Shown piece by piece: positions 8,288 to 16,678 of a stretch of 64,000 nt of DNA. Every line of letters begins with the position of its first letter. Positions within the stretch are counted from its first letter, which is position 1. The translations under genes were made by a program, and so were the position numbers. The notes below the pieces were generated by a model. It had not been told where the DNA came from. It made no database searches and was given only the letters and a program-made list of their open reading frames with translations. Location: contig CAZCTC010000038.1 of the NCBI GenBank assembly GCA_964501335.1, forward strand, positions 1 through 64,000, in the 5' to 3' direction. This DNA comes from CAZCTC01 sp964501335. Its GTDB lineage: Bacteria > Chloroflexota > Anaerolineae > B4-G1 > SLSP01.

Positions 8288-8916
8288 GGGTTACCTCCTT
8301 GTATGGAAGATTGGAAGATGGAAGAGTGGAAGAATTCTTGTCGGCCGGGATAAACTTCCAGCCTTCCAACTTCCATGCTTCCAGTGGAGCTTTGTTCTTG
8401 ATCCCGCAGTAAGAAGATCACCGGCAGTTCCATGTGTAGCGCAATGCTGCTGCGTTCATCCTGGCCGGGGTTGAGGATCAACGTGCAGTCGCCCTGAGCC
8501 TCCCCGGAGAATTTCAGGACGGCCTGGGCTTCCCCCGCGGTGATCAGATCCAGGAGTTCGCGGCGGGCGGTTTCCAGACTGGCCCCCTCGACGGGCAGCT
8601 GGCTTTCGCCGCAGACCAGCACGGGCGCTTCCTGCAAGGGATCGGCGACGCCGTTGCCGCGCGCGGTGAAGGTGATCGTAGCCGCCCCGGTGATAGCCGT
8701 GTTGCCCAGAATTGTGACTTCCACGGGAGTCTTCCAGTCTGTAGTAGAGGTGGTGGGACCCGCCGTGGCCCCGGGCGCCGGACGCGCCCCGGCTACAGCT
8801 TCCAGCTCCGTCCGCAGCGCCTCGATCTCGCCATAGAGCGTGGCCCATTCGATAATCAAGGCCAGGGTTACCAGGGCGAGAATCACGCTGAGAATGACCA
8901 GCGGGTTAATTTTCAT
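8284..8916 (-). CDS. Anchored envelope protein of the Tad cluster
   Basis: 210 residues with one N-terminal membrane helix (LVILSVILALVTLALIIEW), a coiled-coil-like LYGEIEALRTELEAV, then a predicted periplasmic domain with single Cys residues. Its N-terminus (MKIN-PL) resembles that of the next gene, which suggests a shared origin of the anchors. The last about 30 residues (FHSSIFQSS) are the translated dispersed TTCCA repeat, so the natural C-terminus was probably earlier. Function is unknown. Confidence 0.6.
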   Translation of the reverse strand: MKINPLVILSVILALVTLALIIEWATLYGEIEALRTELEAVAGARPAPGATAGPTTSTTDWKTPVEVTILGNTAITGAATITFTARGNGVADPLQEAPVLVCGESQLPVEGASLETARRELLDLITAGEAQAVLKFSGEAQGDCTLILNPGQDERSSIALHMELPVIFLLRDQEQSSTGSMEVGRLEVYPGRQEFFHSSIFQSSIQGGNP

Positions 8917-8943
8917 CGCGAGCTCCTTTCAAGCGAAGAGATT

Positions 8944-9097
8944 TAACGCAGAGCCGCAGAGTTGCAGAGACGCAGAGTGAGAATGAGGAAAAGTGGAGGA
9001 GTGGAAGGTGGATGATTGAAGAAATCGCTGGGGACAGGAATCTTCCAGCCTTCCAACTTCCAAGCTTCCTCTGCGTTCTCTGCGCCTCTGCGTTAAA
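8944..9097. repeat. Composite palindromic repeat (CGCAGAG arms)
   Basis: Left arm AACGCAGAGCCGCAGAG and right arm CTCTGCGCCTCTGCGTT are inverted. The centre is a TTCCAGCCTTCCAACTTCC string. The element is the same in plan as those at 10784-10919 and 14758-14921. The right arm overlaps the end of the next gene by a few bases. Confidence 0.85.
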
Positions 9098-9707
9098 AAC
9101 TCCCATCGGATTGATACACGGGCAGGGTGTAGGCATGCAGCGGCAACGCACCCAGCCAGACTTCCAGGATGTAACGGCCGGGCTGAGGGAAATCCAGCCG
9201 GTCCCAGTGCAGGATTTGCAGATGGTCGGCCCCTTCGCCGGGGGCTTGAATGGCGGTGGCGGCTTCGCTGAGCAGCGCGCCCTGGGGATCTTTGATCCGC
9301 ACGCCGGCCTGGAGCGTCGTGCCGCGCGGGCCGCCGATCCAGAGGTTGACCACCTGGAAATTCCAGCGGGCGGTGGGGAACTGCGCGGCGCGAATTCCCG
9401 GCGTGATCGCGTGAATCGTGTGAATGGCCGGGCGGACCAGATCCTGGGAGACGCCCTCGGCGACGAACGAGCCGGCCAGGCGCAGCGCCGTGGGATCGGG
9501 CGTGAGGATCTGGCGCATCAAGGCCCGCAGGATCAAAGCGGTCTGGTATTCGACGGCCTCCCGTTCCTGGTGCAGCCAGGCCGCGGCTTCGTCGAAGGTG
9601 CGCGGGGCATCGTTGTCCAGCCCGGCCAGCGCGGCGAGCACCCCTTTCTGATCGTCCGGCAAAAAGCCCAGCAATCCGGGCAATGAGACTACCAAAGGCT
9701 CGTTCAT
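9093..9707 (-). CDS. Unrecognised cytoplasmic protein of the Tad cluster
   Basis: 204 residues, no signal or membrane segment. The N-terminal half is helical (LGFLPDDQKGVLAALAGL). The C-terminal half looks like a beta-sandwich (WNFQVVNLWIGGP and GRYILEVWLG). No family is recognised. Its start overlaps the stop of the MinD-like gene (ATGA), so the two products are probably made together and may interact. Confidence 0.6.
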   Translation of the reverse strand: MNEPLVVSLPGLLGFLPDDQKGVLAALAGLDNDAPRTFDEAAAWLHQEREAVEYQTALILRALMRQILTPDPTALRLAGSFVAEGVSQDLVRPAIHTIHAITPGIRAAQFPTARWNFQVVNLWIGGPRGTTLQAGVRIKDPQGALLSEAATAIQAPGEGADHLQILHWDRLDFPQPGRYILEVWLGALPLHAYTLPVYQSDGSF

Positions 9708-10759
9708 TCAGTTACCTCCACTCTTGGCAACTTAAACCGGAAGTTTCCCGGCGCCGGCGGCTGGAGGGTTTTCTCCGGATCGAGAGCCGGCCAGGGCAGC
9801 GTCGGAGCCAGCAGCCGGGCCAATCGCCGGACCGCCGGGCCGTAGAGAATGGATTCCAAAGCATGGCCGTGCAGATCCTCCAGCTCCGGGACCGTGGGAT
9901 CGTCAGGCAGGGTGTAAATCGGCGGGCAGCTGCCCAGATCGGCGGTGCAGAGCCGGGTGAATTCCTGAAGGGAGAGCGAACCCGGCTGGTTGAGAATCAA
10001 GGCAGTCACCGAAACGGCCCGGGATTTCAATTCGGCCAGAGTCCGCACGGCCGCCAGCCGCCCCTCGCCCGTGGGGCGGGTCAGCAGGACCAGCGATGCG
10101 GCAGGCAGCTCCGTCCAGCGTCGGGCGCCGTCGCAGATCTGCCAGTCGAAGGGTGCGGCGGGCCATTCGGGACGATCGAGCAGGTTAATGAAGAGCCCTT
10201 CCTGAGCCGAGCGCAGGATGCGGTGTTCGGTTGCGGCGATGCCCAGCCGGGCGGTGAAGGCTAAAGGATCGAACGACAGGGCCAGCGTGCGGAAACCGGC
10301 TTCCGCCCCCGCCGCCGCCAGGGCGAGCGTGAGTCCCGACGCGCCGACCCCGCCCAGCAGCGGGGCAATCAGCAACCGCAAGGGCGCGGACCCGGCGACG
10401 GGCGGCAATGGAGCTGCCGGGGGAGTTGATTGCGGCGCCGTAGCCGGCAGAGCAGCGACGGCCTCCAGCCAGGAGGTGCCCGGCAGCAGGACCGCGGCGA
10501 GGCCCGCCAGCAGCTGCATTTCCCAGTCGGCCGGGGCAATGATGGCAGTGGGCAGAGCGAGTCTTTTCAGCAGTGTGGCCAGGGCCTCGGGACTCTCGCC
10601 GAACTCCCCGCCGATCAGCAGGGCGTCGGGCTGCTCCAGCCGGACCTGAGCCTCCAGCGCGGCCGGCGTCGTGGCCAGGGCCAGCACCTTGTGCCCGGCC
10701 CGCAGTAGCGATGGATAAACCGCGGGAGAAGCGAGACTGCCGGCAATAATCAAACGCAT
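9704..10759 (-). CDS. Second MinD/CpaE-like protein with a lost P-loop
   Basis: 351 residues from the ATG at 10759 (GGAGGGCTT upstream); the longer frame upstream reads through repeat DNA. Layout follows CpaE: an N-terminal Rossmann-like domain (MRLIIAGS, LIGGEFGESPEALATLL), then a MinD-like domain. There the Walker A has become LLGGVGASGLTLALA (about 127-141), without either Lys. It probably binds but does not hydrolyse nucleotide, and may be a structural partner of the CpaE-like protein at 6090-7442. Two such degenerate paralogues in one tad operon are unusual. Confidence 0.6.
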   Translation of the reverse strand: MRLIIAGSLASPAVYPSLLRAGHKVLALATTPAALEAQVRLEQPDALLIGGEFGESPEALATLLKRLALPTAIIAPADWEMQLLAGLAAVLLPGTSWLEAVAALPATAPQSTPPAAPLPPVAGSAPLRLLIAPLLGGVGASGLTLALAAAGAEAGFRTLALSFDPLAFTARLGIAATEHRILRSAQEGLFINLLDRPEWPAAPFDWQICDGARRWTELPAASLVLLTRPTGEGRLAAVRTLAELKSRAVSVTALILNQPGSLSLQEFTRLCTADLGSCPPIYTLPDDPTVPELEDLHGHALESILYGPAVRRLARLLAPTLPWPALDPEKTLQPPAPGNFRFKLPRVEVTE

Positions 10760-10783
10760 AAGCCCTCCAGGGGAAAAAGATTC

Positions 10784-10919
10784 AACGCAGAGGCGCAAAG
10801 TAGCAGAGACGCAGAGTGAGAATTTAAAAATAAATGGTTGGCTGGCCCGCCTCGCGGGTAAGAATCTTCCAGCCTTCCAACTTCCATTCTTCCTCTGCGT
10901 TTTCTGCGGCTCTGCGTTA
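10784..10919. repeat. Composite palindromic repeat (CGCAGAG arms)
   Basis: Arms AACGCAGAGGCGCAAAG and CTGCGGCTCTGCGTT surround a TTCCAGCCTTCCAACTTCC centre. It sits between the VirB4-like gene and the second MinD-like gene. Confidence 0.85.
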
Positions 10920-10934
10920 AAATTCCCATCTTGT

Positions 10935-13900
10935 TCATGGGCGTCTCCTGTGGAGATAGAGTTGATAGATCTCCGCGTCGGTAGGCTCGGGAGCCTGGAC
11001 CAGGATGGGCCGGGCGAGCATCGGGGCGGTGCGGGTATGATCGGCGGTGTAGCCCAGCTTGATGATGGCAATGGTGGCGGGCATGCGCGAAATAAAACGC
11101 TTGTAGTCCTCATCCGTGAAGCCCTTTTCGCTCCACCCCAGAGCCGCCTGGACGGTGTCGCGGTCAGCCGGGTTCTTGAGCTGGCCGATCACCAGATTGT
11201 TGCACGACGAGAGGATCCCCGGCGGCAGCTCGGCCGGCGACTGGACGATGGGATGGAGGAAGATCCCGTAACGCCGGCCGTCCCGCCACATCGTCTGGAA
11301 ACGGGCCGAAGTGGTGGCGCCGGAAGAAGGCCCGTCAGAAAGGCCCAGGTCCACGCCGGTGAGCACCTTGTTGGCCTCCTCGAAGACCAGCTGCGTAATC
11401 CGCGCGTCGCCCCCCGCGTTGATCCGTTCCTGGCGGCGGACCAGGGCGTCGTTGTAGAGATGCCAGGCCACCAGCCCCAGGATCACCGCCTTGGGATATT
11501 CCGACATCGCCGCGCCGCCTTCCAGGATCGAAATCCCCCAGCGATCATTTGCCGGACCCAATAAGCCGAGATCCTCGACGGCCACCGTATCCTGGCCGGG
11601 GGCGTAGATCCGGGCCGTCTCGCCCATGGAAAAAACCTGTAACCGGAGCAACAGGCCTTCCAGCGAGGTGTAGTCGGTCGAGCCGCTGCGCATCCCGCCG
11701 ATGGTCTTGCCGGGCCGGCGGGGATCGGGCGTGCCGTCGAGGATTTCGCGCAGCAGCTCCAGCCAGCGGGGCAGCCCCGTGACCCGGGAACGATGTACCG
11801 CCACAGTCTGCCGTTCAGCGGGCTCCAGATCGCGCAGGGCCTGGCTGTTGGACCGGGGCCGCGGCGGCAGGTGGTATTCCCGCTGGGCGGCTTCCAGATC
11901 GTCCCATTCGTCGGGCTGCACCCGACCCCACTGCGGATGGTTCAGCACGGAGTCGGACCAGACCAATACCCCGGCTTCGGTCCACATCCGCTCGGCAGCG
12001 CGGACCATGTAGCCCAGCTGCCGCTCGCCCATCCGTCCGGCCGATTGGAAGATCTCGCAGGTGGCCAGCAGCTGTTGCTCGGGGCGGATGCGGCGGCCCA
12101 CCTGCCAGGGATTCCAGCGGAAAGGCACCACCGCGCCGGGCTGCAATTGCCAGACTTCCACCCGGTCCTGGAGCCCGGCGGCATGGACCAGCTTGCGCCA
12201 GCCGGCCCCGAAATCCAGCACCACTGTCTGCGTTTTCCAGGCCAGCGTGGTCTCCAGGACCAGCCGCTCGGCCGCCACCGATTTACCGAAACCGGTATCG
12301 GCGGCGAAGGCGGTGTGGAAGAAGCGATCTTTGGTTAATTTCAGTTGGGCTTCGGTCAGGCGGCCGGACTCGGTGGACCACTGATGAGCCCAGACGACTT
12401 CGCCGGGCATATCGGGGTAGAAAGCAAAGGCCGGGATGCGCTCCTGAATGGTCACCGCGGCGCCTTCCTCGAAGAGCGCCGGAGCGACGTAAGCCGCCAG
12501 TTGTTTGGGCAGCAGCAGCGTGGCGTCGCGGTAGGGCTCGTAGGTCGATTTCTTAAGCTCGGGGCGGGTGCTGGGCGTGAAAGCCAGGGCGTGGCGACGG
12601 ATGTATTCCTGTTCGGCGGGCGGCAGCCGGCGGGTCTGGACCGGAGTGACCACCAGCGGGCCGGAACCCTGGAAGGCCTGCCGCACCGCGGTCTCCGCGA
12701 CGGCCAGCCCCTCTTCGGTCTCCGCCAGAATGTAGAAATCCACCCAATAGGCCCCGTCGAGCGTGCCCTGGCGCAGCAGCTCTTCCTGGGCCCGCAGGAT
12801 CGCGGTCAGTTGAATCGCCTGATCGTCCATCCACTGGTAGGAACGGGAAAGCCCGAAGCTGGGCACCGCGCCGAGGCCCAGCCCCACCCCTTGCGTCTGA
12901 CCCAGGCTGCGGCCCACCGAGATCCCTTCCGAGCTGGCGGTGGAGATCCCCCGGCTGACCGACTTGCTGGTCGTGTCGGCCACGGAGGAGGTATCGGCCG
13001 TGGAATAGGTTTCCGAATGCGAGTTGGTGTGCGCGCTGGAATAGGTCGTCGAGGAGAAATTCCCGATCGAGGTTGAACTGCTAACCCCGTGCGAGGTGGA
13101 ATCCGACTGCGAGGTCGTATCGGACTGCGAGTTGGTATCCGACGAGCTGGTGCCGGAGGACGAGCCGGAAGAATAGGACCAGCCGCTGGACTGGGTCACG
13201 CCGGAACTCTCACTGTGGCCCGCGGACCAGTTCTGCGAGGAGCTCATCCCCACGCTCGTTCCGGCGCTGTCCGTATGGCCGGAGCCCACCGAGCTGCCGG
13301 TGCTGTCGCTCTGGCCGGTGCTCTGGGTGGAACTTTCGCCGACCCCGTAACTGATGCTGGCGCTGCCCCCGGCATTGACCTGCCCAGTGACGCCCGCGGG
13401 AACCACGCCCCCGCCCAGATTGCCGCCCACGCCGACGCCGACATTTGCCCCGATGCTGCCGCCCAGGTTTTCCGAAACCCCAGTGGAAGCGCCGGCGGAA
13501 TCGGTATGGCCGGAGGTGGTGGCGAGGTTCTGCGAGTCGGCGGTGCCCTGGGAGTAACTGGCGTTCACGCTGGCGCTACCGCCGGAACTGGAGCTATCGG
13601 AAACGGAATGGGAAACCGCCGTGCCGCCGCTCACCCCGACGCTGGAGGAGGTCGAATTGAAGGAGCCGACCGAATGGGCGGTGCCCTCCGTGTGGGCCTG
13701 ACCTTCGGAATGGCCGGTGCCGTCGGAAACCGAGGTCGTGTGCGTGACGGAGGTCCCGCTGGAGTTCGCCACCCCGGTCGAGTCGGCGGTGCCGTCGGAG
13801 ACGGCATGACCGACCGTGTGCGCGTGGCCGACCGTATGGGCGGTCCCTTCGGAGATGGAGACCGAGTGGCCGGCCGTCTCGCCCTGGGTGCGGCCAAAGG

Positions 13901-14720
13901 CGGAGCCCGCCGCCCAGCCCATCTGAGTCGAAATCCCGATCGGCAGAGCGATCCCGGCGCTGACGGCATCGCTGCCGGTCTGCAGGGAGGCGATCACCGA
14001 GGCCTCGTCGGCCAGCCCCGCGAGCATCCGGGCCAGCTGCGAAGCGGCGACAGGGGAAGCCAGGATCGGCGCGACGAATTGCCATTGCTGCCGGGCCATG
14101 GCGCGGAGGAAGGTCTCCAGCTGTTGGCCGGTCACGCCAGGCTCGGGGGATGGGGCTGTGGGTTGTTCGCCCGGACCTTCGCGGCCCATGCCTTTGGCGG
14201 CCATCCGCTCGTCGGGGTGGCCGACGACCACGGCCACATGGCGCATTTTCCCGAAAGCCTCGACCAGCCATTCCAGCTGGTGCAGCGTGACCGGCTCCAG
14301 GACCGATTGCTCGAAGACCGCCAGGGCGCCCAGCAGGGCCGCGGCGCCGAGGTGGGCCTGGCGGCGGGCTTCGTCGAGCGTAGCGCCGAGGCCAACCACA
14401 CCATAGATCTGCGCCACGCCCAGGGGCTCGGGTCGCCACATTCCCGCGAGCAGCTGGACGATATCATAGCGAGCGGTGCGCTGGTTGTAGAGGCCGGTCA
14501 GCACCGTGCGCATCTTGTCCAGGAAAGCGGGGTCCTGGCGAGATTCCTGCGGCAGATAGCGGAGCAAAAAGAGTCGCACCGCCCGGTAGACTTCGTAACT
14601 GCGGCCCTGTTCGGTCTCCCGGTTGTGGAACCAGAGCAGGGCAACCTGATCGGTGGGCCGCCCGAGGGGCGTGATGACCAGCTCCTGGCCGGTGTCTAAT
14701 ATTTCGAGGTCGTTATCCAT
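10935..14720 (-). CDS. Very large VirB4/TraC-type ATPase with Ser/Gly/Thr-rich insertion
   Basis: 1261 residues; GGAGGCTGCC precedes the ATG. Residues 1-270 form an N-terminal helical domain. Residues about 272-607 are a low-complexity block of short repeats (GTAHTVGHAH, SSSSGGSAS, NSQSDTTSQSDS). Residues about 610-1261 form the ATPase: Walker A ADTGFGKSVAAERL (about 805-818), VVLDFGAG, and a Walker B-like QLVFEEANK (about 1110). This is the HerA/VirB4 fold used in type IV secretion. VirB4 proteins energise substrate transfer and pilus assembly at the membrane. It is the first long gene of the Tad-like operon; an ATPase of this class is not part of a standard tad locus. A DUF87-like HerA helicase is the alternative. 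Confidence 0.75.
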   Translation of the reverse strand: MDNDLEILDTGQELVITPLGRPTDQVALLWFHNRETEQGRSYEVYRAVRLFLLRYLPQESRQDPAFLDKMRTVLTGLYNQRTARYDIVQLLAGMWRPEPLGVAQIYGVVGLGATLDEARRQAHLGAAALLGALAVFEQSVLEPVTLHQLEWLVEAFGKMRHVAVVVGHPDERMAAKGMGREGPGEQPTAPSPEPGVTGQQLETFLRAMARQQWQFVAPILASPVAASQLARMLAGLADEASVIASLQTGSDAVSAGIALPIGISTQMGWAAGSAFGRTQGETAGHSVSISEGTAHTVGHAHTVGHAVSDGTADSTGVANSSGTSVTHTTSVSDGTGHSEGQAHTEGTAHSVGSFNSTSSSVGVSGGTAVSHSVSDSSSSGGSASVNASYSQGTADSQNLATTSGHTDSAGASTGVSENLGGSIGANVGVGVGGNLGGGVVPAGVTGQVNAGGSASISYGVGESSTQSTGQSDSTGSSVGSGHTDSAGTSVGMSSSQNWSAGHSESSGVTQSSGWSYSSGSSSGTSSSDTNSQSDTTSQSDSTSHGVSSSTSIGNFSSTTYSSAHTNSHSETYSTADTSSVADTTSKSVSRGISTASSEGISVGRSLGQTQGVGLGLGAVPSFGLSRSYQWMDDQAIQLTAILRAQEELLRQGTLDGAYWVDFYILAETEEGLAVAETAVRQAFQGSGPLVVTPVQTRRLPPAEQEYIRRHALAFTPSTRPELKKSTYEPYRDATLLLPKQLAAYVAPALFEEGAAVTIQERIPAFAFYPDMPGEVVWAHQWSTESGRLTEAQLKLTKDRFFHTAFAADTGFGKSVAAERLVLETTLAWKTQTVVLDFGAGWRKLVHAAGLQDRVEVWQLQPGAVVPFRWNPWQVGRRIRPEQQLLATCEIFQSAGRMGERQLGYMVRAAERMWTEAGVLVWSDSVLNHPQWGRVQPDEWDDLEAAQREYHLPPRPRSNSQALRDLEPAERQTVAVHRSRVTGLPRWLELLREILDGTPDPRRPGKTIGGMRSGSTDYTSLEGLLLRLQVFSMGETARIYAPGQDTVAVEDLGLLGPANDRWGISILEGGAAMSEYPKAVILGLVAWHLYNDALVRRQERINAGGDARITQLVFEEANKVLTGVDLGLSDGPSSGATTSARFQTMWRDGRRYGIFLHPIVQSPAELPPGILSSCNNLVIGQLKNPADRDTVQAALGWSEKGFTDEDYKRFISRMPATIAIIKLGYTADHTRTAPMLARPILVQAPEPTDAEIYQLYLHRRRP

Positions 14721-14757
14721 GGCAGCCTCCGGGGGGTATCAGTGGCAGGGGATTTTC

Positions 14758-14921
14758 AACGCAGAGGCGCAGAGATCGCAGAGAAACGCAGAGGAAGAAT
14801 GGAAGTTGGAAGGCTGGAAGTCTCCCAACCCCTGCGGTGATTCTTCCAATCTTCCACCTTCCGATCCTCCAAACTTTCTCATTTTCACTCTGTGTCTCTG
14901 CTGCTTTGCGTCTCTGCGTTG
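14758..14921. repeat. Composite palindromic repeat (CGCAGAG arms)
   Basis: Left arm AACGCAGAGGCGCAGAG, right arm TTTGCGTCTCTGCGTT, centre with TTCCAATCTTCCACCTTCC. Largest copy of the family in the window. It lies between the membrane protein gene and the VirB4-like gene. Confidence 0.85.
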
Positions 14922-14942
14922 AGTCTGAATCTGAAAACATGG

Positions 14943-15602
14943 TCAGTCCTCCCCGCGAGCGCGAAGTTCAGCCAGGCGGGCTTCGACGGATTGCCAGGGC
15001 GAGACGAGCAGGCGGCGCTGGACGGCGAGTTGCTGGCCCAGGTAGCCGAAATAGGTCAGGGGAAAGACGGCCCAGAGCAGGACGGCGATGTAGGGGATGA
15101 ACTGCGCGCGGATCGACCATTCGAGAGCTTCGCCGGCGCCGGCGGATTGCAGCCGTTCGGACCAGGCGGCGGCCTGATCGGGGGAGAGCGGGAAGCGGAC
15201 CAGCAGCCAGAAGCCGAAGACCAGCGCCGTGTAGATCCCAATGAACCAGCGGAGGCGGTGGGCAATGTGCCGACGGCCCAATGGCAGGGCGAGGGGCGCA
15301 ATCAACGCGGCGAGCCACATGGCGAGGCCGATGTAGGGGACGGGCGGGGGCGTCATCCACGCGGCGGCGGTCCAGGCGAGTCCCAGCAGCAGGACGCCGA
15401 GGTGAATGGTGGGCGTGGAAAGCTGCGTCGTGCCCCGGTCATAGCGGAGGGTGCGCTCTCCGGCCAGCTTCGCCTGGGGCCGGTCGAGGAGGAAGGCGGA
15501 GAGAGCAGCAAGGCCCAATCCACCCAGCGCGGCCCAGTGGTCGGCCAGGAAGTAGAGGCCGGCCAGCAGTCCGTTGATCCAATAGGTTGCCCAGAGCGCC
15601 AT
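14943..15602 (-). CDS. Multi-pass membrane protein, first gene of the Tad-like operon
   Basis: 219 residues from the ATG at 15602 (GCGGAGGACCG upstream); an in-frame ATG at 15650 has no ribosome site. About five hydrophobic segments are visible (residues 3-45, 66-85, 92-110, 125-145, 180-200). No family is recognised. As the promoter-proximal gene of an operon with a VirB4-type ATPase, it may be the VirB6/TraL-like membrane partner, but that is position-based inference only. Confidence 0.6.
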   Translation of the reverse strand: MALWATYWINGLLAGLYFLADHWAALGGLGLAALSAFLLDRPQAKLAGERTLRYDRGTTQLSTPTIHLGVLLLGLAWTAAAWMTPPPVPYIGLAMWLAALIAPLALPLGRRHIAHRLRWFIGIYTALVFGFWLLVRFPLSPDQAAAWSERLQSAGAGEALEWSIRAQFIPYIAVLLWAVFPLTYFGYLGQQLAVQRRLLVSPWQSVEARLAELRARGED

Positions 15603-15636
15603 CGGTCCTCCGCGATGGGAAAGATGGGTGGGGCAA

Positions 15637-15666
15637 CAAAAAAGCCCCACGGTTCGCGTGGGACTT
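15637..15666 (-). terminator. Terminator-like hairpin upstream of the Tad operon
   Basis: Stem CCCACG/CGTGGG with a 5-nt loop, followed on the minus strand by CTTTTTTG. It lies 35 bp before the first gene of the minus operon and has no minus-strand gene behind it. It could therefore be an attenuator in the operon leader, or the end of a short minus-strand RNA starting around 15700-15800. Confidence 0.65.
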
Positions 15667-15750
15667 CAGTTACAGACTAGCACAGACGGGCGGGGAAGTC
15701 AATGAGATCATTTTGCCGTTGGGCGGGATATATGGGGTGAGAATATTCGT

Positions 15751-15778
15751 TTGAATATCTGGACAGGACTGATATGAT
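15751..15778 (+). promoter_or_regulatory. Sigma70-type promoter of the SUKH-like gene
   Basis: TTGAAT (15751-15756), 16 bp, TATGAT (15773-15778). The ATG at 15803 follows AAGGAGGAAG, leaving a leader of about 18 nt. Confidence 0.65.
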
Positions 15779-15802
15779 GAGGTGTAAAACAAGGAGGAAG
15801 AA

Positions 15803-16678
15803 ATGTATCTCCAATGGTTGCAAATGGGGCTGACTATAGAAAATATGAAGCGCCAGTTTGGTTGTCCCATTCCGGCGGCTTTTTTAGAGCTTTTTCGTGT
15901 TTTTTATGAGCACAGTGGCCACGATTTGAATGAAACGCCGAATTTGTTTTGGAAAGTGACGGGCATGATTTTGGATGATGAGTCCGGTCGGTATTCTCAG
16001 ACGCCGCCCGAGCTTTTTCCCATAGGGTGTTTTGGGGTAGATGGGGTTCATTACGGTTATGTGATCCATGCTCCAGAGCTGGAAATGACGGATTATCCGA
16101 TCGGGGAGTTCTGTCCCATGGATTCCGATGGCGCTTTTTTGTTGGGGCAGAATACGTTGGAAGCATTTGAAAATCTAATTTCCTGGAAGTTGAGGTATCT
16201 TTTAAGGAGTGCTCCCGAAGGGGAGGAATATTTAGCCTTATTGGAGATGAGCAAAATTGTAAATCGCCTGGGGATTTATCCTGCGGCAGAAAAAGGTGGA
16301 CGACAGTTTGGTCCGGATGGTAACGGTTTTCCAGTTCGGCCGGCATCGATCCCGGAAGGCTGGCGGTATGAAGTCTCAGCAGATGGGATTGGCGTGCTGG
16401 CGCCGCGGGAAGTGTTTCATCCCGAGCCCTATATTGTGCGGGGACGGAGTTTTGGAAGCGAAAACTGGAGGTCATGCAGTGAAGAGATGCTTCGGCAGGG
16501 ATATCCGGCCACGGCTCTATTGTATTTGAAGGATGGGTTCTGGTTTGGAGATCGAGGAATTCCCGGCATAGGCACGGATGAATTGTTGGAGCGTATTCGA
16601 GAGGTCTATTTGCAATTGAACAAACCGCTGTTGGCAGAAGTCGTGAGGCGGATGTTGATCGACGATTTTCGCGATTAA
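15803..16678 (+). CDS. SUKH (SMI1/KNR4)-like protein
   Basis: 291 residues with lower GC than its neighbours. The first about 160 residues resemble the SUKH fold: a first helix ending MKRQFGCPIPAAFLELFR, then PELFPIGCFGVDGVHYGYVI and GEFCPMDSD. SUKH proteins are often immunity proteins to polymorphic toxins or contact-dependent effectors. No toxin gene is adjacent. The C-terminal 130 residues are not recognised. It ends 4 bp into the convergent lipoprotein-like gene. The family assignment is moderate. Confidence 0.5.
   Translation: MYLQWLQMGLTIENMKRQFGCPIPAAFLELFRVFYEHSGHDLNETPNLFWKVTGMILDDESGRYSQTPPELFPIGCFGVDGVHYGYVIHAPELEMTDYPIGEFCPMDSDGAFLLGQNTLEAFENLISWKLRYLLRSAPEGEEYLALLEMSKIVNRLGIYPAAEKGGRQFGPDGNGFPVRPASIPEGWRYEVSADGIGVLAPREVFHPEPYIVRGRSFGSENWRSCSEEMLRQGYPATALLYLKDGFWFGDRGIPGIGTDELLERIREVYLQLNKPLLAEVVRRMLIDDFRD

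Noticed and set aside
13089..14699. Plus-strand frame of 536 codons, Gly/Arg/Ala-rich
   Set aside because: Antisense to the VirB4-like gene and its repeat block; composition is typical of an antisense shadow.
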